Notes: generated from the letters alone by a model not told the origin. Shown: positions 1 to 7,390, numbered from the stretch's first letter. The stretch: 12,223 nucleotides of DNA from Nitrospiraceae bacterium (GCA_003523945.1 DOFS01000521.1:1-12223), one strand, 5' to 3'. Numbers and translations: made by a program.

Positions 1-501
1 ATTGCCAATTGAATTCATTTGCAAAGTGAGATCTTTGAGGCCCAACGAGGAAAAAAACCTCCATAATAGGGCAATCACCTCGACATCCATGGCGGGATCT
101 TCGGTCCCCAATGCTTCAACCCCGAATTGGTGAAATTGCCGGTAACGTCCGGCTTGGGGGCGTTCATGGCGGAACATAGGACCAAGATAATACAGTTTGC
201 GGGTAGAAGGGGATTCAAGTAGATGGTGTTCTAATACAGCTCTCACTACACCGGCCGTTCCCTCAGGACGTAATGTGAGAGAACTCCCATCTCGATCGGG
301 AAAGGTATACATTTCTTTTTCTACAATATCAGTCGCTCCTCCAATACTCCTGGCATAGAGTTCAGTGGATTCGAATATCGGAATACGGATCTCAGAGAAG
401 CCGGACTGGGCTGCAAGGGTATGGGCTAGTGTTTCCATATAGCGCCATTGTGGAGTTTGTTGAGGCAAAATGTCCTTTAGACCTTTAATGGAGCGCAACA
501 C
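1..501 (-). CDS. hisS: Histidyl-tRNA synthetase, N-terminal part (runs off left edge)
   Basis: Class II aminoacyl-tRNA synthetase that charges tRNA-His with histidine in the cytoplasm. Translating the minus strand gives 167 residues that match the HisRS N-terminal catalytic region along their whole length. Seen in order are an opening IKGLKDILP, the segment VEKEMYTFPDR, the LRPEGTAG histidine/ATP-site segment, and class II motif 2 as GPMFRHERPQAGRYRQFHQ; the visible part ends at NSIGN. There is no ATG near the start. An in-frame TAG lies upstream, and the only plausible starts are GTG at 501 or TTG at 498, both a few residues before the conserved IKG. I chose GTG without a convincing Shine-Dalgarno sequence. 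The gene diverges from rpmH and has its own promoter. About 60% of the protein lies outside the window. Identification is very secure; the start is uncertain by one codon. Confidence 0.95.
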   Translation of the reverse strand, partial: MLRSIKGLKDILPQQTPQWRYMETLAHTLAAQSGFSEIRIPIFESTELYARSIGGATDIVEKEMYTFPDRDGSSLTLRPEGTAGVVRAVLEHHLLESPSTRKLYYLGPMFRHERPQAGRYRQFHQFGVEALGTEDPAMDVEVIALLWRFFSSLGLKDLTLQMNSIGN

Positions 502-548
502 GGAAAGCCCTGTTCTGTTGAAGAATGTGTTGTGGAAAAGAGAATTCG

Positions 549-577
549 ACTATATCTTTCCGCCAGAATCCAGTCAA
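549..577 (-). promoter_or_regulatory. Sigma70-type promoter for hisS
   Basis: Read on the minus strand, TTGACT (577-572) is followed after exactly 17 bases by TATAGT (554-549). Both hexamers match the TTGACA/TATAAT consensus at five of six positions. Transcription would begin near 542, giving a leader of about 40 nt before the GTG/TTG start of hisS. No T-box or other leader fold was recognised in this short leader. Confidence 0.6.
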
Positions 578-620
578 CGAATCAATGGGGTAGGGAACGG
601 GTAGTGGTAGGAAAATTCGT

Positions 621-649
621 TTGACTCTTCATCTTTCCCCACATAAAAT
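621..649 (+). promoter_or_regulatory. Sigma70-type promoter for rpmH operon
   Basis: TTGACT (621-626), a 17-base spacer, then TAAAAT (644-649); each hexamer matches the consensus at five of six positions. Transcription would start near 656, leaving a leader of about 34 nt before rpmH. It is the obvious promoter for the rpmH-rnpA-yidD-yidC run and sits back to back with the hisS promoter; the two -35 boxes are 43 bp apart. Confidence 0.6.
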
Positions 650-674
650 GGCGGGTTCATAAGAAAATGGCTAA

Positions 675-680
675 AAGGAG
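675..680 (+). promoter_or_regulatory. Ribosome binding site that decides the rpmH start
   Basis: AAGGAG is a near-perfect Shine-Dalgarno sequence. It lies 9 nt before GTG at 690 and 15 nt before ATG at 696. The spacing favours GTG, which also restores the usual MS start of L34. Confidence 0.6.
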
Positions 681-689
681 AACATCGCC

Positions 690-836
690 GTGTCAATGAC
701 TTATCGACAGCCTTCTAATTTAAAGAGAAAACGAGATCATGGGTTTCGAAAACGCATGAGCACCAAAAATGGGAGGAAAGTCCTTGCCCGCCGCCGTAAG
801 AAGGGCCGGTACCGTTTGACGGTTTCTGATGAGTAA
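690..836 (+). CDS. rpmH: 50S ribosomal protein L34
   Basis: Small, very basic protein of the large ribosomal subunit. The 48-residue translation shows the family's conserved blocks: [20 protein letters not shown], then [17 protein letters not shown] and a LTVSDE tail. Length is typical for L34. I start it at GTG 690 because a strong AAGGAG lies 9 nt upstream; ATG at 696 in the same frame is the alternative and would give 46 residues. The gene is first in the plus-strand run and has its own promoter. Its last codons overlap an ATG at 829 in another frame (ATGAGTAA), the apparent original start of rnpA. A terminator-like hairpin follows the stop directly, consistent with L34 being needed in far larger amounts than RnpA. 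Confidence 0.96.
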   Translation: MSMTYRQPSNLKRKRDHGFRKRMSTKNGRKVLARRRKKGRYRLTVSDE

Positions 837-884
837 GGGGAGGGCCTCCCGTTTTTTTTAAAGAAAAAATATGAATATGATGGA
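829..884 (+). other. rnpA: Out-of-frame N-terminal segment of rnpA with T8 slip site
   Basis: ATG at 829 opens [10 protein letters not shown] and stops at TAA 859-861. The codons from 858 onward in the -1 frame (LKKKYEYDGV, then KENG from 885) are what an RnpA N-terminus should look like: without gaps they match the LKKNEDFQKVFKHG block of B. subtilis RnpA in spacing and key positions. That frame has no ATG, GTG, TTG, CTG or ATT codon between the rpmH stop (834-836) and GTG 885. The frames meet at T TTT TTT (852-858), a canonical -1 slippery heptamer inside a T8 run. One extra T would fuse them into a normal RnpA of about 115 residues. Programmed shift, transcriptional slippage and a homopolymer assembly error remain possible. 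Confidence 0.65.
838..859 (+). terminator. Terminator-like hairpin / attenuator between rpmH and rnpA
   Basis: A GC-rich stem GGGAG (838-842) pairs with CTCCC (846-850) around a 3-nt GGC loop. One G follows, then eight T (852-859). This has the form of a short intrinsic terminator, starting two bases after the rpmH stop. The 5-bp stem suggests partial rather than full termination, which would lower rnpA relative to rpmH. The same U tract is where the rnpA reading frame changes. Confidence 0.5.
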
Positions 885-1175
885 GTGAAGGAGAATGGGT
901 TTGTCATGCGGAACTCATTTTTTACCCTCCTGGTCAGCCGTGCACCCAATCAAGAGCCTTCACGGATAGGAATCGTTGTAGGGCGGCGAGTGGGTAAGGC
1001 CGTGACGAGAAACAGGCTGAAGCGGATATTTCGTGAACTCGTCAGAGCATCACATTCTGATATCGCCGGTGGATTTCATTGCATTGTGTACCCAAAAGTT
1101 AAGGTGTTGGGAGTGAAACATCGGGAGATTGGCGAGACCTGGAAGGGCGCATTGGCTAAAGCCGGGCTTCTCTAA
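885..1175 (+). CDS. rnpA: Ribonuclease P protein component
   Basis: Protein subunit of RNase P, which binds the catalytic RNA and helps it remove 5' leaders from pre-tRNAs. The diagnostic RNR motif is intact in VGKAVTRNRLKRIFRELVR, preceded by SFFTLLV and RIGIVVGRR, which form the central strands of the fold. The contiguous open frame from GTG 885 gives 96 residues, short for the family (about 110-120). The missing first helix is visible in the same frame just upstream, but without a start codon (see the segment at 829-884). GTG 885 has only a poor ribosome binding site and starts inside a conserved block, so it is probably not the real beginning. The stop is followed after 9 bases by the yidD ATG. 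The family call is secure; the 5' boundary is not. Confidence 0.9.
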   Translation: MKENGFVMRNSFFTLLVSRAPNQEPSRIGIVVGRRVGKAVTRNRLKRIFRELVRASHSDIAGGFHCIVYPKVKVLGVKHREIGETWKGALAKAGLL

Positions 1176-1184
1176 TAATTGAAA

Positions 1185-1397
1185 ATGGTATCTTGGATAT
1201 TAAGAAAAAGTATTGCATGCTATCAATATGGGATTTCCCCATTTATGGGAATTTGTTGCCGTTTTGAACCAACATGTTCTCATTATGGCCTAGAAGCAAT
1301 CACTAAACATGGTGCGATTAAGGGTCTGGTATTAATGGTTTGTCGAATTCTTAAGTGTCATCCATTCCATCCCGGGGGGCTGGATCCGGTTCCCTGA
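1185..1397 (+). CDS. yidD: Membrane protein insertion efficiency factor YidD
   Basis: Small membrane-associated protein of the YidD/DUF37 family, thought to assist YidC-dependent insertion of inner-membrane proteins. The 70-residue translation carries the family's landmarks: a hydrophobic N-terminal helix, YGISPF, the cysteine-containing [15 protein letters not shown] block, KHGAIKG, and the terminal [14 protein letters not shown] start at ATG 1185; TTG at 1179 in the same frame would add two residues. Neither has a Shine-Dalgarno sequence, so translation is probably coupled to rnpA, whose stop lies 9 bases upstream. The order rnpA-yidD-yidC is widely conserved and supports the call. Confidence 0.93.
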   Translation: MVSWILRKSIACYQYGISPFMGICCRFEPTCSHYGLEAITKHGAIKGLVLMVCRILKCHPFHPGGLDPVP

Positions 1398-1467
1398 ACT
1401 CTGAATATTCCGCCCCTGTTTGATTTGCAATTACCAACAGCTTTAATGGGACTCAAGAGTTAGAAAA

Positions 1468-3213
1468 ATGGAAAAGCGCGTCGTCCTTTTCCTTGTTCTT
1501 TCCTTAGGAATTATTTTTGGGTATGACCTACTCCTTAAGGAGTTGGGTTACTCTCCTTTCACGACCAGTCCGATCATCGACCAGGAAGAGCGCACCACAA
1601 GCCTGCCGAAGACGGGGACTGAAGCGGAGATCACAGCCCCAACCTCATCTGAACCCCATTCAATCTCATCCTCTATTCCCTCTTCTGACGGGCCGTTCAT
1701 TACTGAAGAGGTTGTGGTTGTTGAAACACCTCTTTTCCGAGCGGGTATTTCGGGACGGGGAGGAGTCTTGACCTCCTGGGAGTTAAAGAAATTTTTAACT
1801 CAGACAGAAGAAAAAATTCCCGTCGAATTGGTCTATACCAATGGGCAGTTTCCCGGGCCGCTCACGGTTCAGGTCAAAGGCGGTGAAGTGGAGACGCAGC
1901 GTCTTCGCCAAGGAAACTTTCAAGTCCAAAAAGATTTTGACCAATTAGATGCAGCGCATCCCTCCGGTAAAGTGGTTTTAACCCATTCTTCTCCCGATTC
2001 CGATATTTGGGTCCAAAAAGAACTCACATTTCATTACGATTCTTATGTGGTGGATATCCTTATTCGCACTCGTGGAATTTCAGGGGACCTTGATGTGCTT
2101 TTGGGCACCAATTTTGGTGTAGTGGAATGGGGACAAGGGTTTATTGGGTTGCTGGGATCCGCCTGGAAGGTCGGTGAGGAATTGGAAAAACAGTCTCCGG
2201 ATGCGGAGGAACCGATACTGCGTCGCGATGGCCCTGTCAGGTGGCTGGCCCTTCAGGATAAATACTTCATGAGTGTTTTTATCCCGGAAGATGCTGACGG
2301 CCTGCTTTCAAAGCTTGAAACCGAAATGGTTGTTTCAGCCGGAATGTCTCTTCCGGGGGGATCTGGGGAACAAGTTCATAAGACAAAATTGTATGCCGGT
2401 CCCAAACAATATGATGTTCTTAAATCTTTCGGGATTGGGTTGGAGGACACCATAGATTTCGGTTGGTTTATTTACGGCAGTTGGAGCATTGTGAAAGGCG
2501 TGGCGAAGCCACTGTTTTCAGTCTTACGTTTTATTTATGACTACACCAATAATTATGGTGTGGCCATTATTTTACTGACCTTAGGGATTAAGTTGTTATT
2601 TGTTCCTTTGCAATATAAAAGCTACAAATCCATGCAGGGGATGCAAACGATCCAACCCAAAGTCCTGGCTCTTCAGGAAAAACTTAAAGATAACAAAGAA
2701 AAACTCAACCTGGAGCTAATGAAGCTCTACAAAGAGCATAAGGTGAATCCTGTGGGGGGATGTCTCCCCATGGTGTTACAGATGCCGGTATTTGTTGCGC
2801 TCTTTAATATTTTGTATATGACGATCGATCTCCGACAGGCGCCATTTATGCTGTGGATTACAGACCTTTCTGCCCAGGATCCGTATTACGTACTGCCTGT
2901 CCTGATGGGAATTTCTATGGTCGTCCAACAAAAAATTATGCCGACGACGATGGACCCCACTCAGGCGAAAATGATGATGATCCTCCCGGTTGGCCTGACA
3001 TTTTTGTTTGTGACCTTTCCCGCCGGGTTAGTGTTATATTGGGTGACAAATAACGTACTGACCGTGACCCAGCAATTTGTGACCGATAGGTATATTTTGA
3101 AAAAGCCGAAAGGTGGGTCGACGGATCATTCTCCAAAAGGAAGCGATGCTGGTTTGGAGTCTGGGAAAAAGAAACGTTCCTCATCTCCCTCGGTTCCATC
3201 CTCCAAATCCTAG
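1468..3213 (+). CDS. yidC: Membrane protein insertase YidC
   Basis: Inserts and folds inner-membrane proteins, alone or with Sec. The 581 residues have the Gram-negative layout: an uncleaved N-terminal membrane helix (about 5-24), a Ser/Thr/Pro/Glu-rich linker (about 31-78), a periplasmic beta domain (about 80-325), then the conserved insertase core. The core shows NYGVAIILLTLGIKLLFVPL (362-381), a cytoplasmic coiled-coil hairpin (about 385-425), VNPVGGCLPMVLQMPVF, DLRQAPFMLWITDLSAQDPY, and a last helix ending FPAGLVLYWVTNN. Lys375 stands where E. coli has the hydrophilic-groove Arg366; Lys at this position is known in other lineages. The tail is Lys/Ser-rich. A 70-bp gap separates it from yidD, and no strong Shine-Dalgarno sequence is seen. 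mnmE follows after 20 bases with no jag gene between. Confidence 0.97.
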   Translation: MEKRVVLFLVLSLGIIFGYDLLLKELGYSPFTTSPIIDQEERTTSLPKTGTEAEITAPTSSEPHSISSSIPSSDGPFITEEVVVVETPLFRAGISGRGGVLTSWELKKFLTQTEEKIPVELVYTNGQFPGPLTVQVKGGEVETQRLRQGNFQVQKDFDQLDAAHPSGKVVLTHSSPDSDIWVQKELTFHYDSYVVDILIRTRGISGDLDVLLGTNFGVVEWGQGFIGLLGSAWKVGEELEKQSPDAEEPILRRDGPVRWLALQDKYFMSVFIPEDADGLLSKLETEMVVSAGMSLPGGSGEQVHKTKLYAGPKQYDVLKSFGIGLEDTIDFGWFIYGSWSIVKGVAKPLFSVLRFIYDYTNNYGVAIILLTLGIKLLFVPLQYKSYKSMQGMQTIQPKVLALQEKLKDNKEKLNLELMKLYKEHKVNPVGGCLPMVLQMPVFVALFNILYMTIDLRQAPFMLWITDLSAQDPYYVLPVLMGISMVVQQKIMPTTMDPTQAKMMMILPVGLTFLFVTFPAGLVLYWVTNNVLTVTQQFVTDRYILKKPKGGSTDHSPKGSDAGLESGKKKRSSSPSVPSSKS

Positions 3214-3233
3214 TCCTCGTCTCTTTCTCAATT

Positions 3234-4688
3234 ATGGGTTCTTTGGACGACACCATTTGTGCCGTGGCCACCCCAATGGGAGAAGGGGGTGTGGGAATCG
3301 TTCGAGTGAGCGGAGCTCACGCCCTTCCAATCGCCTCAGATATTCTTCGATTGCGCTCGGGTAAACCCCTTGAACAGATGAAGCCCTACCAGCTGTACCT
3401 GGGCCAATTCATTTGGAACCCTATTCAAACCGGGAAAACTGCCGGAAGAGAGATTTCATCAGCTTTGGATGAGGTCCTGGTCGTCACAATGCGAGCGCCA
3501 CGGTCTTATACAGGAGAAGATGTCGTAGAAGTGCATGCCCATGGCGGGCCGGTCATTGTGAATGCCATTTGTGAAGCCTTGAGTCAAGCTGGCGCCAGGT
3601 TGGCGGAGCCCGGGGAGTTTACGAAGCGGAGTTTTTTGAACGGTCGGCTGGATTTAACCCAAGCGGAAGGGGTCTTAGATACCATACGAGCCAACTCTCT
3701 TCAGAGTTTGAAAATGGCCCAGGAGCATCTCCAGGGACGGCTGTCTATGATCATCCAACATCAACGCGACCGTCTCGTGAAACTTGTTGCTCATTTGGAA
3801 GCCGGAATGGATTTTGTGGATGACGATATTCAGTTTATTGCCCAGAGCGACCTGAAGCACAATACCCAGGAGGTCTTAGGAGAAATTTTACAACTCTTGG
3901 AATCCGCAGAAGAAGGCCGAATGATTCGTGAGGGTATTCGCACGGTCATTGTTGGGCGACCCAATGTGGGAAAGTCCAGTTTGTTAAATGGCATACTTGG
4001 AACCAACCGAGCTATTGTGTCTCATATTCCTGGGACCACACGTGATGTAATCGAAGAGGCCATCATGGTTGAAGGTGTCATGATTCGGCTCTTTGATACC
4101 GCCGGATTACGAGAAACGTTAGATGAATTGGAGAATGAGGGAATGAATCGCGCCACCCAGGCCATCGAAGAAGCCGACGTGTTGATTATGGCATTTGATC
4201 GCAGTTCAACACTTAATGAAAAAGACTTATTTTTTATTGAAAAATATGAACAAAAACCATGTGTTATGGTACTTAATAAAATAGACTTACCGGCCAAATT
4301 TTCTCAAAATGAACTGCAGGATATTGTAAACCAACCTAGAAAAGGCTCTGAGGATAGCTTTGTGGGAGAAAAAAAGTATATCGAAGTCTCTGCATTAAGC
4401 GGTGAAGGTCTTGATAATTTGAAAAAAGCCATCAAGAGTCTGGCTGTTGGTCGCCAATATGAAGCCGGTGATTCGGTGCTCGTTTCACGGCTGAGACATA
4501 AGACGTTACTTCACAATGCCGGAGAGGCCTTGAAAAACGCTATTTTGGCCATAGATGATGGGCTTTCCGCAGAATGTGTTGCATTAGAATTGCGTATGGC
4601 ACTGAATTCTCTTGGAGAAATTGTCGGCGCGATCACGAATGAAGATATTTTAGATCAAATTTTTCGAGAGTTTTGCATTGGGAAGTAA
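3234..4688 (+). CDS. mnmE: tRNA uridine-5-carboxymethylaminomethyl modification GTPase MnmE
   Basis: GTPase that, with MnmG, builds the cmnm5/nm5 group at wobble U34 of certain tRNAs using a formyl-tetrahydrofolate-type donor. The 484 residues show an N-terminal folate-binding domain (DTICAVATPMGEGGVGIVRVSG), a helical domain, and an inserted G domain with G1 GRPNVGKS (241-248), G2 PGTTRD (266-271), G3 DTAG (288-291), G4 NKID (348-351) and G5 SAL. It ends in FCIGK, carrying the essential C-terminal cysteine. It is about 30 residues longer than E. coli MnmE, partly from a longer loop between G4 and G5. That part of the gene (about 4200-4380) is much more AT-rich than the rest. Start ATG 3234 gives the expected first residues but has no visible Shine-Dalgarno sequence. 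mnmG follows after 46 bases. Confidence 0.97.
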   Translation: MGSLDDTICAVATPMGEGGVGIVRVSGAHALPIASDILRLRSGKPLEQMKPYQLYLGQFIWNPIQTGKTAGREISSALDEVLVVTMRAPRSYTGEDVVEVHAHGGPVIVNAICEALSQAGARLAEPGEFTKRSFLNGRLDLTQAEGVLDTIRANSLQSLKMAQEHLQGRLSMIIQHQRDRLVKLVAHLEAGMDFVDDDIQFIAQSDLKHNTQEVLGEILQLLESAEEGRMIREGIRTVIVGRPNVGKSSLLNGILGTNRAIVSHIPGTTRDVIEEAIMVEGVMIRLFDTAGLRETLDELENEGMNRATQAIEEADVLIMAFDRSSTLNEKDLFFIEKYEQKPCVMVLNKIDLPAKFSQNELQDIVNQPRKGSEDSFVGEKKYIEVSALSGEGLDNLKKAIKSLAVGRQYEAGDSVLVSRLRHKTLLHNAGEALKNAILAIDDGLSAECVALELRMALNSLGEIVGAITNEDILDQIFREFCIGK

Positions 4689-4734
4689 TAGCAACCCCTA
4701 TCCATTTTTTTAAAGAATACAGAACATTTATTTT

Positions 4735-6597
4735 ATGAGTAAGGAATGTGACATTGTTGTCGTTGGAGGGGGGCATGCCGGCTGTGAAGCGGCACTTGCG
4801 GCCGCCCGGATGGGGTGTAGGGTGGTGATGTTAACCATCGATTCATCCAAAATCGCCACCATGCCTTGCAATCCTGCGGTAGGAGGGATTGGGAAAGGCC
4901 ATCTCGTTAAAGAAATCGATGCCCTTGGGGGAGAAATGGGATGGAACACCGATCAAGCTGGCATTCAATTCCGCGTCCTCAATACCCGTAAAGGACCGGC
5001 TGTCCGCGCTACCCGGGTCCAATGTGACAAGCAACTTTACGCCGATCGAATGCAGGATACGGTAGGCAGGCAGAGTAATTTAACGATTATTCAAGGAACA
5101 GTTGACCGGATTTTGACGAAGAGCGGCATGGTCAATGGTGTCACGACCAATAGCGGAGAAACCATTCTCACTAAAGCCGTAGTTTTGACATCGGGGACAT
5201 TTCTGAAAGGTCTTTTGCATATTGGATTGAATCATCTTCCTGGCGGGCGAGCCGGTGAGCCATCTGCAGAGCATCTATCCGATTGCATGAGGGACTTCGG
5301 ATTTGAAGTCGGACGATTAAAAACAGGTACCCCCCCGAGAATTGATCGAGATTCCATTGATTTCAATGTCATGATTCCCCAGCCGGGGGATTCGATCCCC
5401 AGACCATTTTCTATTCGAACCACTCACATTTCCAACCCGCAAATTCATTGTCATATTACCTATACGAATGATGAAACTCACCGAATCATAAGGGAAAATC
5501 TTGATAGATCTCCGATGTATTGCGGAATCATTGAGTCAACAGGGCCGCGCTATTGCCCATCTATCGAAGATAAAGTGGTCCGGTTTTCCGACAAAAACCG
5601 CCACCAGATTTTCATGGAACCTGAAACCCTTGAATCACGCTCATTTTATCCGAATGGTATTTCTACCAGCCTTCCGGTGGACGTACAGCAGGCATTTGTC
5701 AGGACGATACCAGGTCTTGAGGGGGCGGTGTTTCTTAGACCTGGGTATGCGATTGAATATGATTACTTCCCGCCACGACAACTTCACGAAACCTTGGAAA
5801 CGAAACTCGTCAAAGGACTCTTTCATGCCGGGCAAATAAATGGGACCTCCGGGTATGAAGAAGCCGCCGCACAAGGAATTATGGCGGGGATTAACGCTGC
5901 TCTTCAGGTAAAGGGTGAGAGCCCGCTTATTTTAGATAGGTCTCAGGCCTATATTGGCGTATTAATTGATGATTTAATCACAAAAGATGCACGAGAGCCC
6001 TATCGAATGTTTACCTCGAGAGCTGAATATCGCCTACTTCTCCGTGAAGATAATGCTGATTTTCGGTTAAAAGAACAAGGATATCGTATCGGGCTAGTCT
6101 CGCAGGAAACATTTGAGGCCTTTCTACGCAAAAGAGATAAGATCGAACGTGAGATATGCCGGCTTCACGCCACTGCTCCAAAGTCATCCGGATTTGGGGA
6201 AGATGAATTGATTCCGATGGAAAATGTTGCCCCAAATTCGTCACTTGCTCATCTGTTGCGAAGGCCTGAAGTTTCATATCATCACTTAGCTCAATTTTTA
6301 AATGGAACAAAAGAAGTTGATCCTGACGTGGTCGAAGCCGTTGAAATAACGATCAAATATGAGGGATATATCAAGCGCCAGGAACAGCTAATCGGGCAAT
6401 TTAAAAAACTTGAACATCGACATGTTCCAGAGAGCTTTAATTACGATGATATAAAAGGGTTTTCACATGAAGTTGTTGAAAAATTGAAAAAGGTTCGCCC
6501 TTCCTCCATTGGGCAGGCCTCGCGCATTTCTGGAATGACACCTGCCGCAATTTCGCTTCTCCTTGTCGCAGTGGAAAAGCATAAGAAAGCAAGCTAA
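4735..6597 (+). CDS. mnmG: tRNA uridine-5-carboxymethylaminomethyl modification enzyme MnmG
   Basis: FAD- and NADH-dependent partner of MnmE in wobble U34 modification. The 620 residues are close to the usual length. Visible are the N-terminal Rossmann motif [12 protein letters not shown] (about 9-20), the family signature [17 protein letters not shown] (50-66), [12 protein letters not shown] (193-204), [10 protein letters not shown] with the conserved cysteine at 274, and [17 protein letters not shown] (about 365-381), followed by a helical C-terminal domain that contacts MnmE and tRNA. ATG 4735 places the FAD motif at the normal distance from the N-terminus. The upstream spacer is AT-rich with no clear Shine-Dalgarno sequence. 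It sits between mnmE and rsmG, an arrangement (gidA-gidB) common near replication origins. Confidence 0.97.
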   Translation: MSKECDIVVVGGGHAGCEAALAAARMGCRVVMLTIDSSKIATMPCNPAVGGIGKGHLVKEIDALGGEMGWNTDQAGIQFRVLNTRKGPAVRATRVQCDKQLYADRMQDTVGRQSNLTIIQGTVDRILTKSGMVNGVTTNSGETILTKAVVLTSGTFLKGLLHIGLNHLPGGRAGEPSAEHLSDCMRDFGFEVGRLKTGTPPRIDRDSIDFNVMIPQPGDSIPRPFSIRTTHISNPQIHCHITYTNDETHRIIRENLDRSPMYCGIIESTGPRYCPSIEDKVVRFSDKNRHQIFMEPETLESRSFYPNGISTSLPVDVQQAFVRTIPGLEGAVFLRPGYAIEYDYFPPRQLHETLETKLVKGLFHAGQINGTSGYEEAAAQGIMAGINAALQVKGESPLILDRSQAYIGVLIDDLITKDAREPYRMFTSRAEYRLLLREDNADFRLKEQGYRIGLVSQETFEAFLRKRDKIEREICRLHATAPKSSGFGEDELIPMENVAPNSSLAHLLRRPEVSYHHLAQFLNGTKEVDPDVVEAVEITIKYEGYIKRQEQLIGQFKKLEHRHVPESFNYDDIKGFSHEVVEKLKKVRPSSIGQASRISGMTPAAISLLLVAVEKHKKAS

Positions 6598-6694
6598 GTC
6601 TATTCCCTCAGCAAAACCTGAAGTTGTTTCTTTGCCAATGCCATTTTAATAAGCCAAATGGATTATTTTTCATTTATTTCTCATATAAAAATGG

Positions 6695-7360
6695 ATGTTC
6701 CACGTGGAACAAAGCGATCAATCTTTTAATTTTCTAGATCATTTCATGCATGGTGCCCATAAACTGGGGCTTTCCTTCTCTGAAGAGGTACTTGGTAAGT
6801 TTGGCCTATATTATGACCAGTTGTGCCGTTGGGACCGTTCGGTCAACTTGACTGGTCTTCGTACAGAGAGAGACCGGACTGTTTTACTGTTTGTCGATTC
6901 TTTGGCTGGATATTTGGCTCTTTCCGACCACACTTCTGGAAAGATTGTTGATATAGGAACAGGAGGTGGTTTTCCTGGTATCCCTCTCAAGCTTGTTTTG
7001 TCTACACTTGATGTTGTGTTAATGGAGCCACGTTCTAATAAAACGGCATTTCTACATAACATCATTGGGAAACTTGAATTGCAAAAAATTTCCGTCGTTC
7101 AGCGTCGCTTGGAGGATTTTAACTCGGTAGGAGATGAGGAAAAATGTGACGTCGCTTTGTGTAAAGGGGTTAATATGGATCATATCCTGCCGTGTCTTGA
7201 CCGGATTTTGAAAAAAAATGGGAAACTAGTTGTATTTCGATCGAAAAATATTGACAATCGTTCCCGACTCACCGGCATGGAAGTGTTTGATGAAATTTCC
7301 TATGAATTGCCGTTTGGATATGGAAGCCGAGTCTTGTCGATTTTGAAATATAAACCATGA
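6695..7360 (+). CDS. rsmG: 16S rRNA (guanine527-N7)-methyltransferase RsmG
   Basis: SAM-dependent enzyme (GidB) that methylates G527 of 16S rRNA; in other bacteria its loss gives low-level streptomycin resistance. The 221 residues contain the family opening block YYDQLCRWDRSVNLTGLR and the SAM-binding loop VDIGTGGGFPGIPL (85-98), then LMEPRSNKTAFL and a Rossmann-like C-terminal half. Where many homologues have an SRA/ARA segment this protein reads LCKGVNM. ATG 6695 makes the first residues MFHVEQ come from the parS palindrome. ATG 6746 in the same frame, just before the conserved region, is a real alternative and would leave parS intergenic. Neither start has a Shine-Dalgarno sequence. It lies 97 bases after mnmG and 57 bases before parA. 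Confidence 0.94.
   Translation: MFHVEQSDQSFNFLDHFMHGAHKLGLSFSEEVLGKFGLYYDQLCRWDRSVNLTGLRTERDRTVLLFVDSLAGYLALSDHTSGKIVDIGTGGGFPGIPLKLVLSTLDVVLMEPRSNKTAFLHNIIGKLELQKISVVQRRLEDFNSVGDEEKCDVALCKGVNMDHILPCLDRILKKNGKLVVFRSKNIDNRSRLTGMEVFDEISYELPFGYGSRVLSILKYKP
6696..6711. promoter_or_regulatory. parS: parS centromere site (perfect palindrome)
   Basis: TGTTCCACGTGGAACA is a perfect 16-bp palindrome that fits the bacterial chromosomal parS consensus TGTTNCACGTGNAACA with C/G at the two variable positions. ParB loads here, spreads and clamps DNA in a CTP-dependent way. The site is about 1.45 kb upstream of parB and overlaps the apparent start codon of rsmG, where it is read as FHVEQ. Confidence 0.9.
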
Positions 7361-7374
7361 GCAGGCATTTGCCA

Positions 7375-7390
7375 CGTTCTACGTGGAACA
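7375..7390. promoter_or_regulatory. Degenerate parS-like site in the parA leader
   Basis: CGTTCTACGTGGAACA matches the perfect parS at 6696 in 14 of 16 positions; the right half is intact and the left half carries two changes. It also overlaps CCACGT-TCT-ACGTGG (7372-7386), a 6-bp inverted repeat with a 3-nt loop. It begins 43 bp upstream of the parA start (28 bp of gap), where ParB binding could affect parAB transcription. Function is inferred. Confidence 0.6.

Noticed and set aside
502..720. Possible replication origin with DnaA boxes near rpmH (TGTGGAAAA at 531, TTATCGACA in rpmH, a TTCCCCACA-like 9-mer near 635).
   Set aside because: None is a perfect TTATCCACA; they are few, differently mismatched, and lack an adjacent AT-rich unwinding region or dnaA. 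Single-mismatch boxes also occur by chance inside mnmE and mnmA.
690..1175. Readthrough of the rpmH TAA giving an L34-RnpA fusion, since both lie in the same frame.
   Set aside because: The frame is open, but a fusion to L34 is not biologically expected. The ATG at 829 with a slip at T8 explains the frame better and yields a normal-length RnpA.
1420..1447. Possible promoter before yidC (TTGATT, 16 bases, TTTAAT).
   Set aside because: The -35 matches only four of six, the spacer is 16, and the -10 lacks the critical second-position A. Too weak to list as a feature.
6684..6689. TATAAA just before rsmG as a -10 box.
   Set aside because: No recognisable -35 at 16-18 bp upstream; the whole stretch is AT-rich, so a chance match is likely.
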